Source: SAR202 cluster bacterium (lineage in GTDB: Bacteria > Chloroflexota > Dehalococcoidia > Lucifugimonadales > Lucifugimonadaceae). Taken from it: 32,407 nucleotides of DNA. Positions within the stretch are counted from its first letter, which is position 1. Each line of letters opens with the position of its first letter. The DNA is taken from assembly GCA_008373165.1 (NCBI GenBank), contig RQOU01000075.1:1-32407 (forward strand). The letters run 5' to 3'. Positions 25,381-32,407 of this stretch are shown here, piece after piece. The notes below the pieces were generated by a model, which was not told where the DNA came from, ran no database searches, and saw only the letters and a list, made by a program, of their open reading frames with translations. The translations under genes and the position numbers were made by a program.

Positions 25381-26297
25381 GTGCCCAGTAAATCACCTAC
25401 TGCGAGTCCGACTGATTCAGCCCATTCAGATGACGTAACCTTCCCTGAACCTGATTCTCGTACTCGCCCTATGTTGACAGCACCGTCACCTGTCGATATT
25501 TGTATTCCAAACTCGCCTATGGAAATTACAGTGCCAGGAATAGCAGTATTGTCTGATGAAGCCGCCGCGTCGTATAAAGAAAGCTTTGTTCCATTGAAAG
25601 TAGTGTTGGCTCCTGGCTGTGGATCTGCACCACGGATCATATTGAAAACTGTGCTTGTATTTTCTTCCCATTTGACTTGGACATCATCAGCTTTGCACCA
25701 TCCTTCGTAGGTTGCCATAGATTCATCTTGGACTATTTTTGGTGCTTTTCCGGATCGAACTAGTTCAACAGATTCGATTATTGCCTCCACACCTAGTGGG
25801 AATAGTTTCTTGAAATAAAGATCACCGAGAGTCTCTTTTGTGGTGATTTCTACAGTTTTCTGCATCAATACTGGTCCTGTATCCAGACCATTGTCAGGCC
25901 AAAATATTGTTAGTCCTGTGGTGGATTCGCCATTGATTATTGGCCAGTTTATTGAACTGGGCCCGCGATGCAGAGGGAGAAGCGAGGGATGATACTGAAT
26001 AGTACCTAGAATCGGATAATTGATCATTTCCATAGGCACGATGTCGGTGACAAATGCCATGATGCAAAGTTCGGGTTGCACTGTTTTGAATTGAGTTATT
26101 GCTTCCTCGTCTCGCAAGCGTTTGAATTCGAACACTGGAACATTTAGTGCATGGGCTGACTCAGATATCGGATCATCTGGTCGTCCTTCTCTAGTGGGCG
26201 GAGCAAATACTCCTACGATCTCATCAACATTGTTCTTGGCTAATGCTTCTAAGACTGATTTACCAAATGCTGACTGACCGATAATAGAAATTCTCAT
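25377..26297 (-). CDS. Standalone 10-formyl-THF hydrolase/formyltransferase-like protein (ALDH1L N-domain type)
   Basis: The protein has 306 residues. The N-terminal formyl-transferase Rossmann domain carries QYHPSLLPLHRGPSSINWPI with His103, and IFWPDNGLDTGPVLMQK with Asp139. The His-Asp spacing of 36 and the YHPSLLP wording match the hydrolase domain of 10-formyltetrahydrofolate dehydrogenase (ALDH1L1) better than methionyl-tRNA formyltransferase, where an NVHxSLLP form is usual. The second domain (about 205-306) is the OB-like C-terminal domain. No fused ALDH or acyl-carrier part exists. It may hydrolyse formyl-THF, or formylate a small amine or sugar. It should not be called fmt. Confidence 0.85.
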   Translation of the reverse strand: MRISIIGQSAFGKSVLEALAKNNVDEIVGVFAPPTREGRPDDPISESAHALNVPVFEFKRLRDEEAITQFKTVQPELCIMAFVTDIVPMEMINYPILGTIQYHPSLLPLHRGPSSINWPIINGESTTGLTIFWPDNGLDTGPVLMQKTVEITTKETLGDLYFKKLFPLGVEAIIESVELVRSGKAPKIVQDESMATYEGWCKADDVQVKWEENTSTVFNMIRGADPQPGANTTFNGTKLSLYDAAASSDNTAIPGTVISIGEFGIQISTGDGAVNIGRVRESGSGKVTSSEWAESVGLAVGDLLGT

Positions 26298-26440
26298 TTT
26301 TTTCTCTTGGACTGAACGAAATAAATTCTTCAGGGATGGCGTTTTTTTCTAACACCATTCCGGTTTGAGTGTTGGATTATCCGGCTTACGGGTTAATATT
26401 GATAGTGGCATCACAGTAATACGTCTATAAATATTGTCAC

Positions 26441-26444
26441 GGAG
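26441..26444 (+). promoter_or_regulatory. Shine-Dalgarno deciding the TPR-gene start
   Basis: GGAG lies 10 nt before TTG 26455. The alternative in-frame TTG 26434 lies before this site and has none of its own. Confidence 0.45.
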
Positions 26445-26454
26445 TTTCTCAGGC

Positions 26455-26883
26455 TTGACCATTTCCGACGATTCTCAAGATCAAGTTAATAAGTCAGATA
26501 TAGATTTCCCTCCAGAGACATCTGATGATTTTTTTCGACGCGGGCTGAAGAATGCTCAGCTGGGGATTTTAGATAAGGCAGTATCTGATTTTGAAGAGGC
26601 TGCATGGCTGGATCCTGAAAATCATGAAATTCAGTTCAACCTCGGTACTGCCTATCTCTCTATGGGCGATTTCGAGCAGGCAATCAGTAACTTTTCTAAA
26701 GCGATAAAGCTTAAACCTGATGTGGCTGATATTTATGGAAATCGTGCGGTCGCACATGCTGCTATCGGTCAGGACATAGAGTCTGAAAAAGATTTTGATG
26801 AAGCTGTGCGACTTGGGGCACCACCAGATGGGCTAGGTGTAGTAATCGATTATGTGAAGGACAAACACCGTAATCCTAGTTAA
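26455..26883 (+). CDS. Small TPR-repeat protein
   Basis: The protein has 142 residues from TTG 26455 (149 if TTG 26434 is used). After an acidic N-tail it carries three tetratricopeptide repeats: DFFRRGLKNAQLGILDKAVSDFEEAAWLDP, then the HEIQFNLGTAYLSMGDFEQAISNFSKAIKLKP unit, then ADIYGNRAVAHAAIGQDIESEKDFDEAVRLG. The G/A/P consensus positions of TPRs are kept. No signal peptide or membrane segment is seen. It is a protein-interaction module without enzymatic motif. Its TAA stop shares TTAA (26880-26883) with that of the convergent MerR-type gene. The gene is divergent from the formyltransferase-like gene. Confidence 0.85.
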   Translation: MTISDDSQDQVNKSDIDFPPETSDDFFRRGLKNAQLGILDKAVSDFEEAAWLDPENHEIQFNLGTAYLSMGDFEQAISNFSKAIKLKPDVADIYGNRAVAHAAIGQDIESEKDFDEAVRLGAPPDGLGVVIDYVKDKHRNPS

Positions 26884-27608
26884 TCTTTCGGAGCGCGCCA
26901 ATCCGGAAATGCTTCGTCTAATTTAAGGTTGCGTAGGTATCGTCGAACCGTATCGAAGGCTCCTACCAGATTTATTGGCTGGGTAGATGTGGATCGAATA
27001 GTTGCTGAATTCAGGTGTTCTGCAAGAAACAGGGCTTCTGCCCTAGATAGCGGAGAATATTCTGAGTGTCTCTCCAGCAATTGGTAGTTGATTCCAGCCG
27101 CTTTGAGTCTTGCAAATGCCCGAGCTGCCGTAAGGTCTCGCCTGTCATGTGCAGGGGTGTCATCTGGACCTAGGCGCGGGCGTCTTAACAGATCGGCTGC
27201 TATCAATTTATCGTAAAGATCGTCATCCAATCCACTTTGTTCAAGAAAATCTCGTATAGGAATTGGGCCGGTCGGGCTGGAACTGTTAGGCATCGCGGTA
27301 TGTTGTTCTGGTGATATCGCCCCAGCGAGGGGTGATGCTGGATCACCATTTATGACCTGTTTGATGCCGTTCAGGTTCAGTCCTGCCGCCTGGAGTTCCT
27401 TAATTTTTGAAATTAAACCTTCGAAGTTTGCCGGATAAAGTGCGCGCGTTTTGCTGGTTTTCCGTGGCTGTGGGAGAACCCCTATACGTACGTAATAATT
27501 GATCGTTGCGGTTGTAACGCCTGTGCGACGGGAAAGTTCTCCAACGGCGAGACTGGCGCCTTTACCGTCATTCGTATCTGGATTATCTGAGTTAGGTGTA
27601 TTGGTCAT
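26880..27608 (-). CDS. MerR-family transcriptional regulator with a second HTH-like domain
   Basis: The protein has 242 residues. After a 20-residue polar tail, the MerR winged helix runs from LAVGELSRRTGVTTATINYYVRIGVLP to LNLNGIKQVI (about 20-87). A proline/serine linker follows, then a second segment (about 118-185): IRDFLEQSGLDDDLYDKLIAADLL, a DLTAARAFARLKAAGIN helix, reading like a degenerate second MerR DNA-binding domain. No Cys-rich metal-binding tail is present, so a metal sensor is unlikely. It lies 132 bp downstream of the ABC-2 exporter genes on the same strand and may control them. A MerR-type promoter is visible between. Confidence 0.87.
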   Translation of the reverse strand: MTNTPNSDNPDTNDGKGASLAVGELSRRTGVTTATINYYVRIGVLPQPRKTSKTRALYPANFEGLISKIKELQAAGLNLNGIKQVINGDPASPLAGAISPEQHTAMPNSSSPTGPIPIRDFLEQSGLDDDLYDKLIAADLLRRPRLGPDDTPAHDRRDLTAARAFARLKAAGINYQLLERHSEYSPLSRAEALFLAEHLNSATIRSTSTQPINLVGAFDTVRRYLRNLKLDEAFPDWRAPKD

Positions 27609-27708
27609 AAAATCTACAAATAAATTTGGATTTGTTTTTTCATCCAGAAGGCATTCGCTATAGATCTGCTGATCTTGAAACCGTGCCGGTTCCCTTTTAA
27701 GTGAGAAG

Positions 27709-27738
27709 CTTATCTGAGAAATATCTTCTCGGTGTCAA
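27709..27738 (-). promoter_or_regulatory. Candidate MerR-type promoter with dyad in an 18-bp spacer
   Basis: On the minus strand TTGACA (27738-27733) and GATAAG (27714-27709) are 18 nt apart, and the spacer holds GAGAAGATATTTCTC (27730-27716), a 5-5-5 dyad. Over-long spacers with central dyads are the hallmark of MerR-regulated promoters. It directs transcription of the MerR-type gene itself, 100 nt downstream. Confidence 0.4.
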
Positions 27739-27740
27739 TA

Positions 27741-28850
27741 TCATTCCCAGCGGAAGGTTTTTGTGGCGATAGCGAATACCACGATAATCCATACAGTGAG
27801 ACCAATCAGCTCATTGCCTAGTGTTATTACCGTTGCGCCTTCAACCGTTATAGCTCTCATGCCATCTGCAAGATAGGTTAGAGGAAGATACTGTGACCAT
27901 CTGGTTAGCCACTCCGGCATTACAGAGAGTGGGAAAAAAACGCCTGAAAGAAACATCATTGGCATTGAGATCACGTTAGCCATCGGGGCTGCAGTTTCTT
28001 CACTTTTAGCCCAGCCCGATATGGCTAGTCCCATAGCGATGAATAGTGCCCCGCCCAGTAGTGCCAGAATCGTTAGGTCAAACCATGCACCAAGTCGTCC
28101 GGTGTTGACTGATACTCCAAGTGCCACTGCGCCGACAATAATCAGTACATAGGTTTGAATTACAACAACGATAGCTTTTGTGGTGAGTTGTCCGGCGAGA
28201 AAATGTGCCGCTCCGATAGGTGTCGCTTTCAAACGTCGTAAAACACCTTGCGATTTGAACCTGACTAAAGAAAATACAACTGTGAAAAGGCCGGTCTGCA
28301 TTATGGCCATAGCCGCAATGCCGGGAATTAACCAGCCTTTGAATCCCTGACCTTGACCTTGAATTAATGATTCATTGACGTTGATTGAGTTTTCGACTAG
28401 ATATTCATCCGGGACAGCTGCGTATTCTTTGAACAGGCCATCGGTCACTTGCTTTAGCACTGTTGATATAACTGCACGTTCTTGGGTATAACGTTCATCG
28501 TAAGTTACCTGGAGAACTGCCAATTCGCCTGGTACACCGTAATTTTTTGGGATGATAATTGCTGCACGTGATTCTCCAAATTCCAAATCGTGCAAAATCT
28601 CTTCGGGAGTTCCGATAGAGACTTTGAGCACCTCTTCTTCATCACCCTGAAGTGCCTTTATCAAATTACGGGATGCCTCACTCTTGGCTTCATCATGAAC
28701 GCCAACGCTCGGTGCGTTATAACCATTAAAATTCATCATCCCGAAAATAAGCATCACCAGCAACGGGAAAAAAAGCGCCCAGAAAAGCGCCTGTCTGTTT
28801 CGGAAATACATTTTCATAGAAACAACTGTGAGAGCCAGATAAATCTTCAT
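27741..28850 (-). CDS. ABC-2 type exporter permease
   Basis: The protein has 369 residues. TM1 (about 22-42, FWALFFPLLVMLIFGMM) is followed by a large extracytoplasmic domain (about 45-170) and then five TM helices from about 175 on. It contains LIPGIAAMAIMQTGLFTVVFSLVRFKSQGVLRRLKATPI, the ABC2_membrane motif where the coupling helix follows the second TM. MFLSGVFFPLSVMPEWLTRWSQYLPLTYLADGMR is the conserved segment before the last helix. It starts 3 nt after the ATPase stop, so the two are co-translated. Substrate is unknown; family members export drugs, lipids or antibiotics. Confidence 0.94.
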   Translation of the reverse strand: MKIYLALTVVSMKMYFRNRQALFWALFFPLLVMLIFGMMNFNGYNAPSVGVHDEAKSEASRNLIKALQGDEEEVLKVSIGTPEEILHDLEFGESRAAIIIPKNYGVPGELAVLQVTYDERYTQERAVISTVLKQVTDGLFKEYAAVPDEYLVENSINVNESLIQGQGQGFKGWLIPGIAAMAIMQTGLFTVVFSLVRFKSQGVLRRLKATPIGAAHFLAGQLTTKAIVVVIQTYVLIIVGAVALGVSVNTGRLGAWFDLTILALLGGALFIAMGLAISGWAKSEETAAPMANVISMPMMFLSGVFFPLSVMPEWLTRWSQYLPLTYLADGMRAITVEGATVITLGNELIGLTVWIIVVFAIATKTFRWE

Positions 28851-28853
28851 CGT

Positions 28854-29684
28854 TTAGTCTCGGAGATCTCGGCCGGTTAGGTTTAAAAAGACATCATCAA
28901 GAGTTGCTTCTCGTAATCGCTTTTCAGGCTTGAAACCAGTTGCAAGAAGCTGGTCTATAAGAGCGTTAGGGGTATCTATGGCTATAATTTTGCCGCTTTC
29001 GATGACAGCAATACGGTCGCAAAGTTCTTCGGCTTCTTCCATGTAATGGGTTGTGAGCACTATCGTAGCCCCATCATCCCGAATCTTTTTGACCAATGCC
29101 CAAACCTGTCGACGCGCTTGAGGATCTAGTCCGGTTGTAGGTTCATCCAGAAATAAAATCACAGGGTCGTTAACTAGGGCTACTGCGATAGATAGTCTCT
29201 GTTTCTGACCTCCTGAAAGTTGTGCGTACTTACTATTTTTGCGACCCTCAAGCCCTACTCTTGAGAGAACTTCAATTGGATCCACCTTAGTCTCATAGAG
29301 TTGAGCATACATACCTACGATTTCAGAGAGTTTCAAATTGTCGAAGAAAGCGTTCTGCTGGAGTTGGACTCCTATAATGGACTTTACTGCGGTTGGATCT
29401 TTTTTCACGTTTATGCCATCGATGACAGCTTCGCCGGAGTCAGCGTTTCTCATGCCTTCGAGAATTTCTACGGTGGTGGTTTTGCCTGCACCGTTTGGTC
29501 CGAGCATTCCGAATATTTCGCCTCGTCGGACTTGAAATGAAATACCGTTTACGGCATCAATGTCTTCGTATTTTTTTCTGATGTCGTTCGCGATGATTAC
29601 CGGATCAATCAAGGTGTTATTTACCTGGCCTGCCTCTGGATGTTTGCTTAATAAATCCTCTAATCGACTGTAGAGTGCGGGCAT
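28854..29684 (-). CDS. ABC-2 type exporter ATP-binding protein
   Basis: The protein has 276 residues. Walker A is GPNGAGKTT (62-70), the Q-loop VQLQQNAFF, signature LSGGQKQRLSIA (about 157-168), Walker B VILFLDEPTTGLDP (about 175-188), and H-switch LTTHYMEEAEELCDRI. The DrrA/CcmA-type C-terminal extension is short. About 28 residues precede the usual beginning of the domain, so a later start is possible. It pairs with the adjoining ABC-2 permease to form an exporter. The gene starts 91 bp from the divergent aldo/keto reductase. Confidence 0.95.
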   Translation of the reverse strand: MPALYSRLEDLLSKHPEAGQVNNTLIDPVIIANDIRKKYEDIDAVNGISFQVRRGEIFGMLGPNGAGKTTTVEILEGMRNADSGEAVIDGINVKKDPTAVKSIIGVQLQQNAFFDNLKLSEIVGMYAQLYETKVDPIEVLSRVGLEGRKNSKYAQLSGGQKQRLSIAVALVNDPVILFLDEPTTGLDPQARRQVWALVKKIRDDGATIVLTTHYMEEAEELCDRIAVIESGKIIAIDTPNALIDQLLATGFKPEKRLREATLDDVFLNLTGRDLRD

Positions 29685-29775
29685 GTTGTCGAGAACACGT
29701 TAGAATCTGCGCTCAGACAAATCGAAATTGGGCGCTCAATAGTCTATTTGAAATGCGTCTACAGGGGGTTTCTCA

Positions 29776-30789
29776 TTGAGCATTGAATATGTAAATTTTG
29801 GCACGGCTGGTGTAAAGGTCTCGCGTATGGCGCTGGGATTGGGTTTCAGAGGCCAGTTTGATCGAGACGATGCCAAGAGCGTAGTGCTGCAGGCACTTGA
29901 TTCGGGTATTAACCTCATCGATTGCGCCAACGTATATGGGTTCATGGACGATCGGCGCAATATCGGAAGCTCTGAAGAAGTTCTTGGGCAAGCCTTAAAG
30001 GGTCGACGAGATGATGTTGTCATCACATCCAAAGTTTTTAGCCCGATCGGTGAGGGACCAAATGACCGGGGTCCGTCACGATTTCATGTTATGCGTGAGA
30101 TTGAACGGTCACTCAAGCGTTTGCAAACCGACCATGTTGATGTCTACATTTTTCACGGTGTAGATGACATGTCTTTATTTGAGGAGCAGTTCCGTACGAT
30201 GGAGACCCTGATTCAGCAGGGTAAGATCCGTTACGTTGGAGTCAGTAATTTCCAGGCTTGGCAGGTGGTGCAGGCACTTCAGGTACAGAGGCGTATTAAT
30301 GCTCAGCCACTTATCGCTGTTCAGAACCCCTATTCACTGATGAACAGAACCCAGGAAGATGAACTTTTTCCGATGATTCGAGAGACCGGAGTAGGCCTCA
30401 TGGCCTACAGCCCTCTGGGTGTGGGACTCTTGAGCGGAACCTACAAACATGGAGAAGTGCCGGATGACAGCACATTGTGGGGGTCTCGGCGACAGGGGCA
30501 GATTGCGACTTATATGAGGGGCAAGGCCGGCAGGGTAATCACTGCTGTCAATGATGTGGCAAATGAATTGGGAGTTAGTATGCCGCAGGTCGCTATGGCT
30601 TGGGTGATGTCACATCCTGAAGTTACCGTTGCTATTTCAGGGGCTGATACTGTCGAGCAAATAACTGACGTGGCCGGAGCTCTCGAGCTTATATTGCCAG
30701 ATGAGATGATTGCAAAGCTTGACAATGTTTCTTATGGAATGCGTGCTGTTTTGGATGGCGCAGATGATGATTTTGAAGATGATGACTAA
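29776..30789 (+). CDS. Aldo/keto reductase
   Basis: The protein has 337 residues from a TTG start with GGGGG 9 nt upstream. The AKR catalytic tetrad is visible: Asp49 and Tyr54 in LIDCANVYG, Lys86 in VVITSKVF, and His127 in VDVYIFHGVD. IRYVGVSNFQAWQ is the typical strand-5/6 region, and the cofactor segment near 260-290 includes VMSHPEVTVAISGADTVEQ. Closest in style to the AKR11/YdhF/GCY oxidoreductase-like group. It would reduce a carbonyl with NAD(P)H in the cytosol; the substrate is not assigned. An acidic tail (DGADDDFEDDD) ends the protein. Confidence 0.94.
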   Translation: MSIEYVNFGTAGVKVSRMALGLGFRGQFDRDDAKSVVLQALDSGINLIDCANVYGFMDDRRNIGSSEEVLGQALKGRRDDVVITSKVFSPIGEGPNDRGPSRFHVMREIERSLKRLQTDHVDVYIFHGVDDMSLFEEQFRTMETLIQQGKIRYVGVSNFQAWQVVQALQVQRRINAQPLIAVQNPYSLMNRTQEDELFPMIRETGVGLMAYSPLGVGLLSGTYKHGEVPDDSTLWGSRRQGQIATYMRGKAGRVITAVNDVANELGVSMPQVAMAWVMSHPEVTVAISGADTVEQITDVAGALELILPDEMIAKLDNVSYGMRAVLDGADDDFEDDD

Positions 30790-30893
30790 CGAGTTATCGA
30801 CTTTTAATCGTTCGTATAAAAAATCGAAGTGTTTAGTTACAGATCAGTTGTCGTACGGCATTTTGCTTTTTCAGTGCAACAAAGGGGTATGAA

Positions 30894-31658
30894 TTGAAAG
30901 TGTTACTTGTAGGCGGTGCTGGAATGGTTGGCTCTTTCATCACCCCTTACCTACGAGAAAAACATGAATTACGAGTTCTTGACATTGCTCAACCTCGGCA
31001 TGAAGGCATCGACTTTGTTAAGGGTTCGGTTACTGATCCACAAGCGATTGAAAAGGCCGTTGCTGGTGTTGATGCTTTTATCTGGCTGGTAATGAAAAGC
31101 CCACAGGGTGGCATGGTCACTGATCAGGATCTTAAAGTGATACGTGAGAATTATGAGGTTAATTGTCTTGGGCTGCATACATTCCTCTGGCTGGCACACG
31201 GTGCGGGACTAACAAGAGGTGTGTATACGAGTTCTATGAGTGTTCACTACAGGGGTCGAAATTACTATAAGTCAGAAGATGAAATCCCATTGGATACTCC
31301 GACTGCCTATGGGCTCAGCAAAGGATTCGGCGAAGGTATTTGCAGATATTTCGCATCGTGGTTTGATATGAATATCACGGCGTTGCGTATTACGGGTCCT
31401 CGGGGGCGAGATGCCTACCTCGAAGAACGCGCTCAGCCTAAGTTTGTAAGACCTGATGGATCTAACATGCTTTTTGTTACAGATGAAGCAGACCTTGCCC
31501 GGGCCTATTTGGCAGCTCTGGAGAATGTCCAGATAGGTCATGGTCGTTTTGACCCTGTTTTTATAGCGGGGGATGAAAACGAAAAAGAACATAACCTGTC
31601 CCGAGCAAAGGCGTTACTGGGTTGGGCTCCTCAATCACATCTGGAAATTGAGTCTTAA
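30894..31658 (+). CDS. NAD-dependent epimerase/dehydratase (extended SDR)
   Basis: The protein has 254 residues from TTG 30894 with AAGGGG 6 nt upstream. The Rossmann motif is LLVGGAGMVGSF (4-15). The SDR catalytic triad is TSSMS near 112-116 with Tyr139 and Lys143 in TAYGLSKGFGE. It is shorter than classical sugar epimerases (about 310), lacking part of the C-terminal substrate domain. ATG of the next gene overlaps its stop in TAATG (31656-31660), so the two are translationally coupled. The substrate, perhaps a sugar or uronate lactone, is unknown. Confidence 0.9.
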   Translation: MKVLLVGGAGMVGSFITPYLREKHELRVLDIAQPRHEGIDFVKGSVTDPQAIEKAVAGVDAFIWLVMKSPQGGMVTDQDLKVIRENYEVNCLGLHTFLWLAHGAGLTRGVYTSSMSVHYRGRNYYKSEDEIPLDTPTAYGLSKGFGEGICRYFASWFDMNITALRITGPRGRDAYLEERAQPKFVRPDGSNMLFVTDEADLARAYLAALENVQIGHGRFDPVFIAGDENEKEHNLSRAKALLGWAPQSHLEIES

Positions 31659-32287
31659 TGCGGATAGCGATTTTAGGGAGTGGAAGTGTAGGATCCGGAC
31701 TCGCACGGGGATGGTCTCGCCTTGGGCATTCGGTGGTGATCGGATCGAGGGCTCCTGAATCTGAACGGCTTGGCGATCTTGTGGCTGAAATCGGGAATGG
31801 TGTTCAGGTAACAAGTCTTACGGAATCGGTGGTTAGGGCGGATGTTGTTGTTCTGGCTGTTCCTTGGCAGGCAGCTGAGGAGTCCGTTATGGTTCTTGGC
31901 GATCTTTCCGGATATACGTTGATTGATGCTACAAATCCCTTTGTAAAAGGCCTGAATATTGGAGTGAATCAAGACGAGTCTGGAGGAGAACTTGTAGCTG
32001 AATGGGCTACTGGAGCGAATGTGGTTAAGGCATTGAATATTGTCGATGCAAGGTTATTGGATGGTAGAAAGCTTGATAGCAGACAGATTTCAATACCCAT
32101 ATGTGGGGACGATGAAGACTCCAAGCAGATAGTCATACGACTCACAGCAGAACTGGGTTTCGACACAGTTGATGCTGGATCCTTATCGAATTCGATCTTG
32201 CTGGAAAATCTCGCACTGTTGATGATTCGGCTTTCAATGAAAAAGAATCTTGGTAACGAGATAGGTTTTCGCGTTTTAAGAGGCTGA
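31658..32287 (+). CDS. F420H2:NADP oxidoreductase-like (NADPH-dependent F420 reductase family)
   Basis: The protein has 209 residues. The N-terminal motif ILGSGSVGSGLARGWSRLGHSVVIGSR is that of Fno/Npdg proteins, where GxGxVGxGLA binds NADP and the Arg after the second strand prefers the 2'-phosphate. VVVLAVPWQA and LIDATNPF are also family-specific, and ENLALLMIRL fits the C-terminal helix. True Fno moves hydride between F420 and NADP; some relatives act as imine or other reductases. An F420 link would fit the LLM oxidoreductase in this window, but no F420 synthesis gene is here. It is translationally coupled to the epimerase. Confidence 0.85.
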   Translation: MRIAILGSGSVGSGLARGWSRLGHSVVIGSRAPESERLGDLVAEIGNGVQVTSLTESVVRADVVVLAVPWQAAEESVMVLGDLSGYTLIDATNPFVKGLNIGVNQDESGGELVAEWATGANVVKALNIVDARLLDGRKLDSRQISIPICGDDEDSKQIVIRLTAELGFDTVDAGSLSNSILLENLALLMIRLSMKKNLGNEIGFRVLRG

Positions 32288-32321
32288 ATTCACGCGTGGG
32301 CAAGATGGAATTTTAAGGGCA

Positions 32322-32350
32322 TATACCTTTTGAAAATTACTTGAGGTATA
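32322..32350 (+). promoter_or_regulatory. Inverted repeat covering a Shine-Dalgarno
   Basis: TATACCT (32322-32328) and AGGTATA (32344-32350) are perfect complements around a 15-nt loop; the second arm overlaps the GAGG (32343-32346) before the possible start at 32354. It could sequester the ribosome site. Confidence 0.25.
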
Positions 32351-32353
32351 CCA

Positions 32354-32407
32354 GTGTCATCGACTTTGGCTCACGTTATCCAATCGACGTCCCGTCCGCT
32401 TGTGTCA
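32354..32407 (+). CDS. Possible gene start, truncated at right edge
   Basis: GTG 32354 follows GAGG by 7 nt and opens an uninterrupted frame of 18 codons (MSSTLAHVIQSTSRPLVS) to the window end. It would be the next co-directional gene after the F420 reductase-like gene. The fragment is too short to identify. Confidence 0.4.
   Translation, partial: MSSTLAHVIQSTSRPLVS

Noticed and set aside
25377-26297. Assignment as methionyl-tRNA formyltransferase (fmt)
   Set aside because: The YHPSLLP motif and GLDTG spacing fit the ALDH1L hydrolase domain better, and no def gene is adjacent.

Overview
This is a bacterial chromosome segment of moderate GC, with dense genes on both strands and no phage, plasmid, IS or CRISPR signatures. 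The gene mix includes an RraA-like protein, a family-5 solute-binding lipoprotein with an Ala/Pro/Thr-rich linker, LLM-class flavin/F420 oxidoreductases, a DgaE/SelA-like PLP enzyme, an Ldh-family oxidoreductase and an ABC-2 exporter. This resembles marine Chloroflexota of the SAR202 type, but that assignment is an inference from gene content; no 16S or ribosomal marker is present. About a quarter of the genes appear to start with TTG.

Layout. 1-311 (-): RRM glycine-rich RNA-binding protein, cut by the window edge. 789-6090 (+): RraA-like protein, family-5 substrate-binding lipoprotein, two DppB/DppC-type permeases (no ATPase genes nearby) and a small alpha/beta-barrel protein. 6249-6324 (-): tRNA-Arg(CCT). 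6501-8954 (+): SelA-like PLP enzyme and LLM oxidoreductase. 8973-11049 (-): small lipoprotein and aldehyde dehydrogenase. 11245-13797 (+): 850-aa transketolase-like ThDP enzyme. 13801-14150 (-): NifU-like CxxC miniprotein and tRNA-Ala(CGC). 14374-15885 (+): Ldh-family dehydrogenase and small membrane protein. 15933-18967 (-): two-domain rhodanese, M20 peptidase and tandem UspA protein. 19206-21870 (+): hemA and hemL, the C5 route to 5-aminolevulinate. 21923-24376 (-): mutS2. 24472-25380 (+): alpha/beta hydrolase. 25377-26297 (-): formyl-THF hydrolase-like protein. 26455-26883 (+): TPR protein. 26880-29684 (-): ABC-2 exporter ATPase and permease plus a MerR-type regulator. 29776-32287 (+): aldo/keto reductase, NAD-dependent epimerase and an F420:NADP-reductase-like protein, followed by a possible gene start at the right edge.

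Main discovery. The rhodanese gene looks prematurely stopped by a TGA at 18289-18287, but that TGA sits exactly where the catalytic cysteine of the second rhodanese domain should be. The frame continues through a textbook rhodanese C-terminus to a second TGA at 18157-18155. Directly after the first TGA lies a two-tier hairpin (18286-18248) with a G-containing 3-nt apical loop 17 nt downstream, as expected for a bacterial SECIS element. I read this as a selenocysteine-containing sulfurtransferase, which implies Sec machinery elsewhere in the genome.

Other points of interest are a transketolase-like protein with an altered ThDP motif, a MerR-type promoter with a dyad in its 18-bp spacer, two convergent gene pairs whose stop codons share a 4-bp palindrome (CTAG, TTAA), and a standalone ALDH1L-type formyl-THF hydrolase domain.
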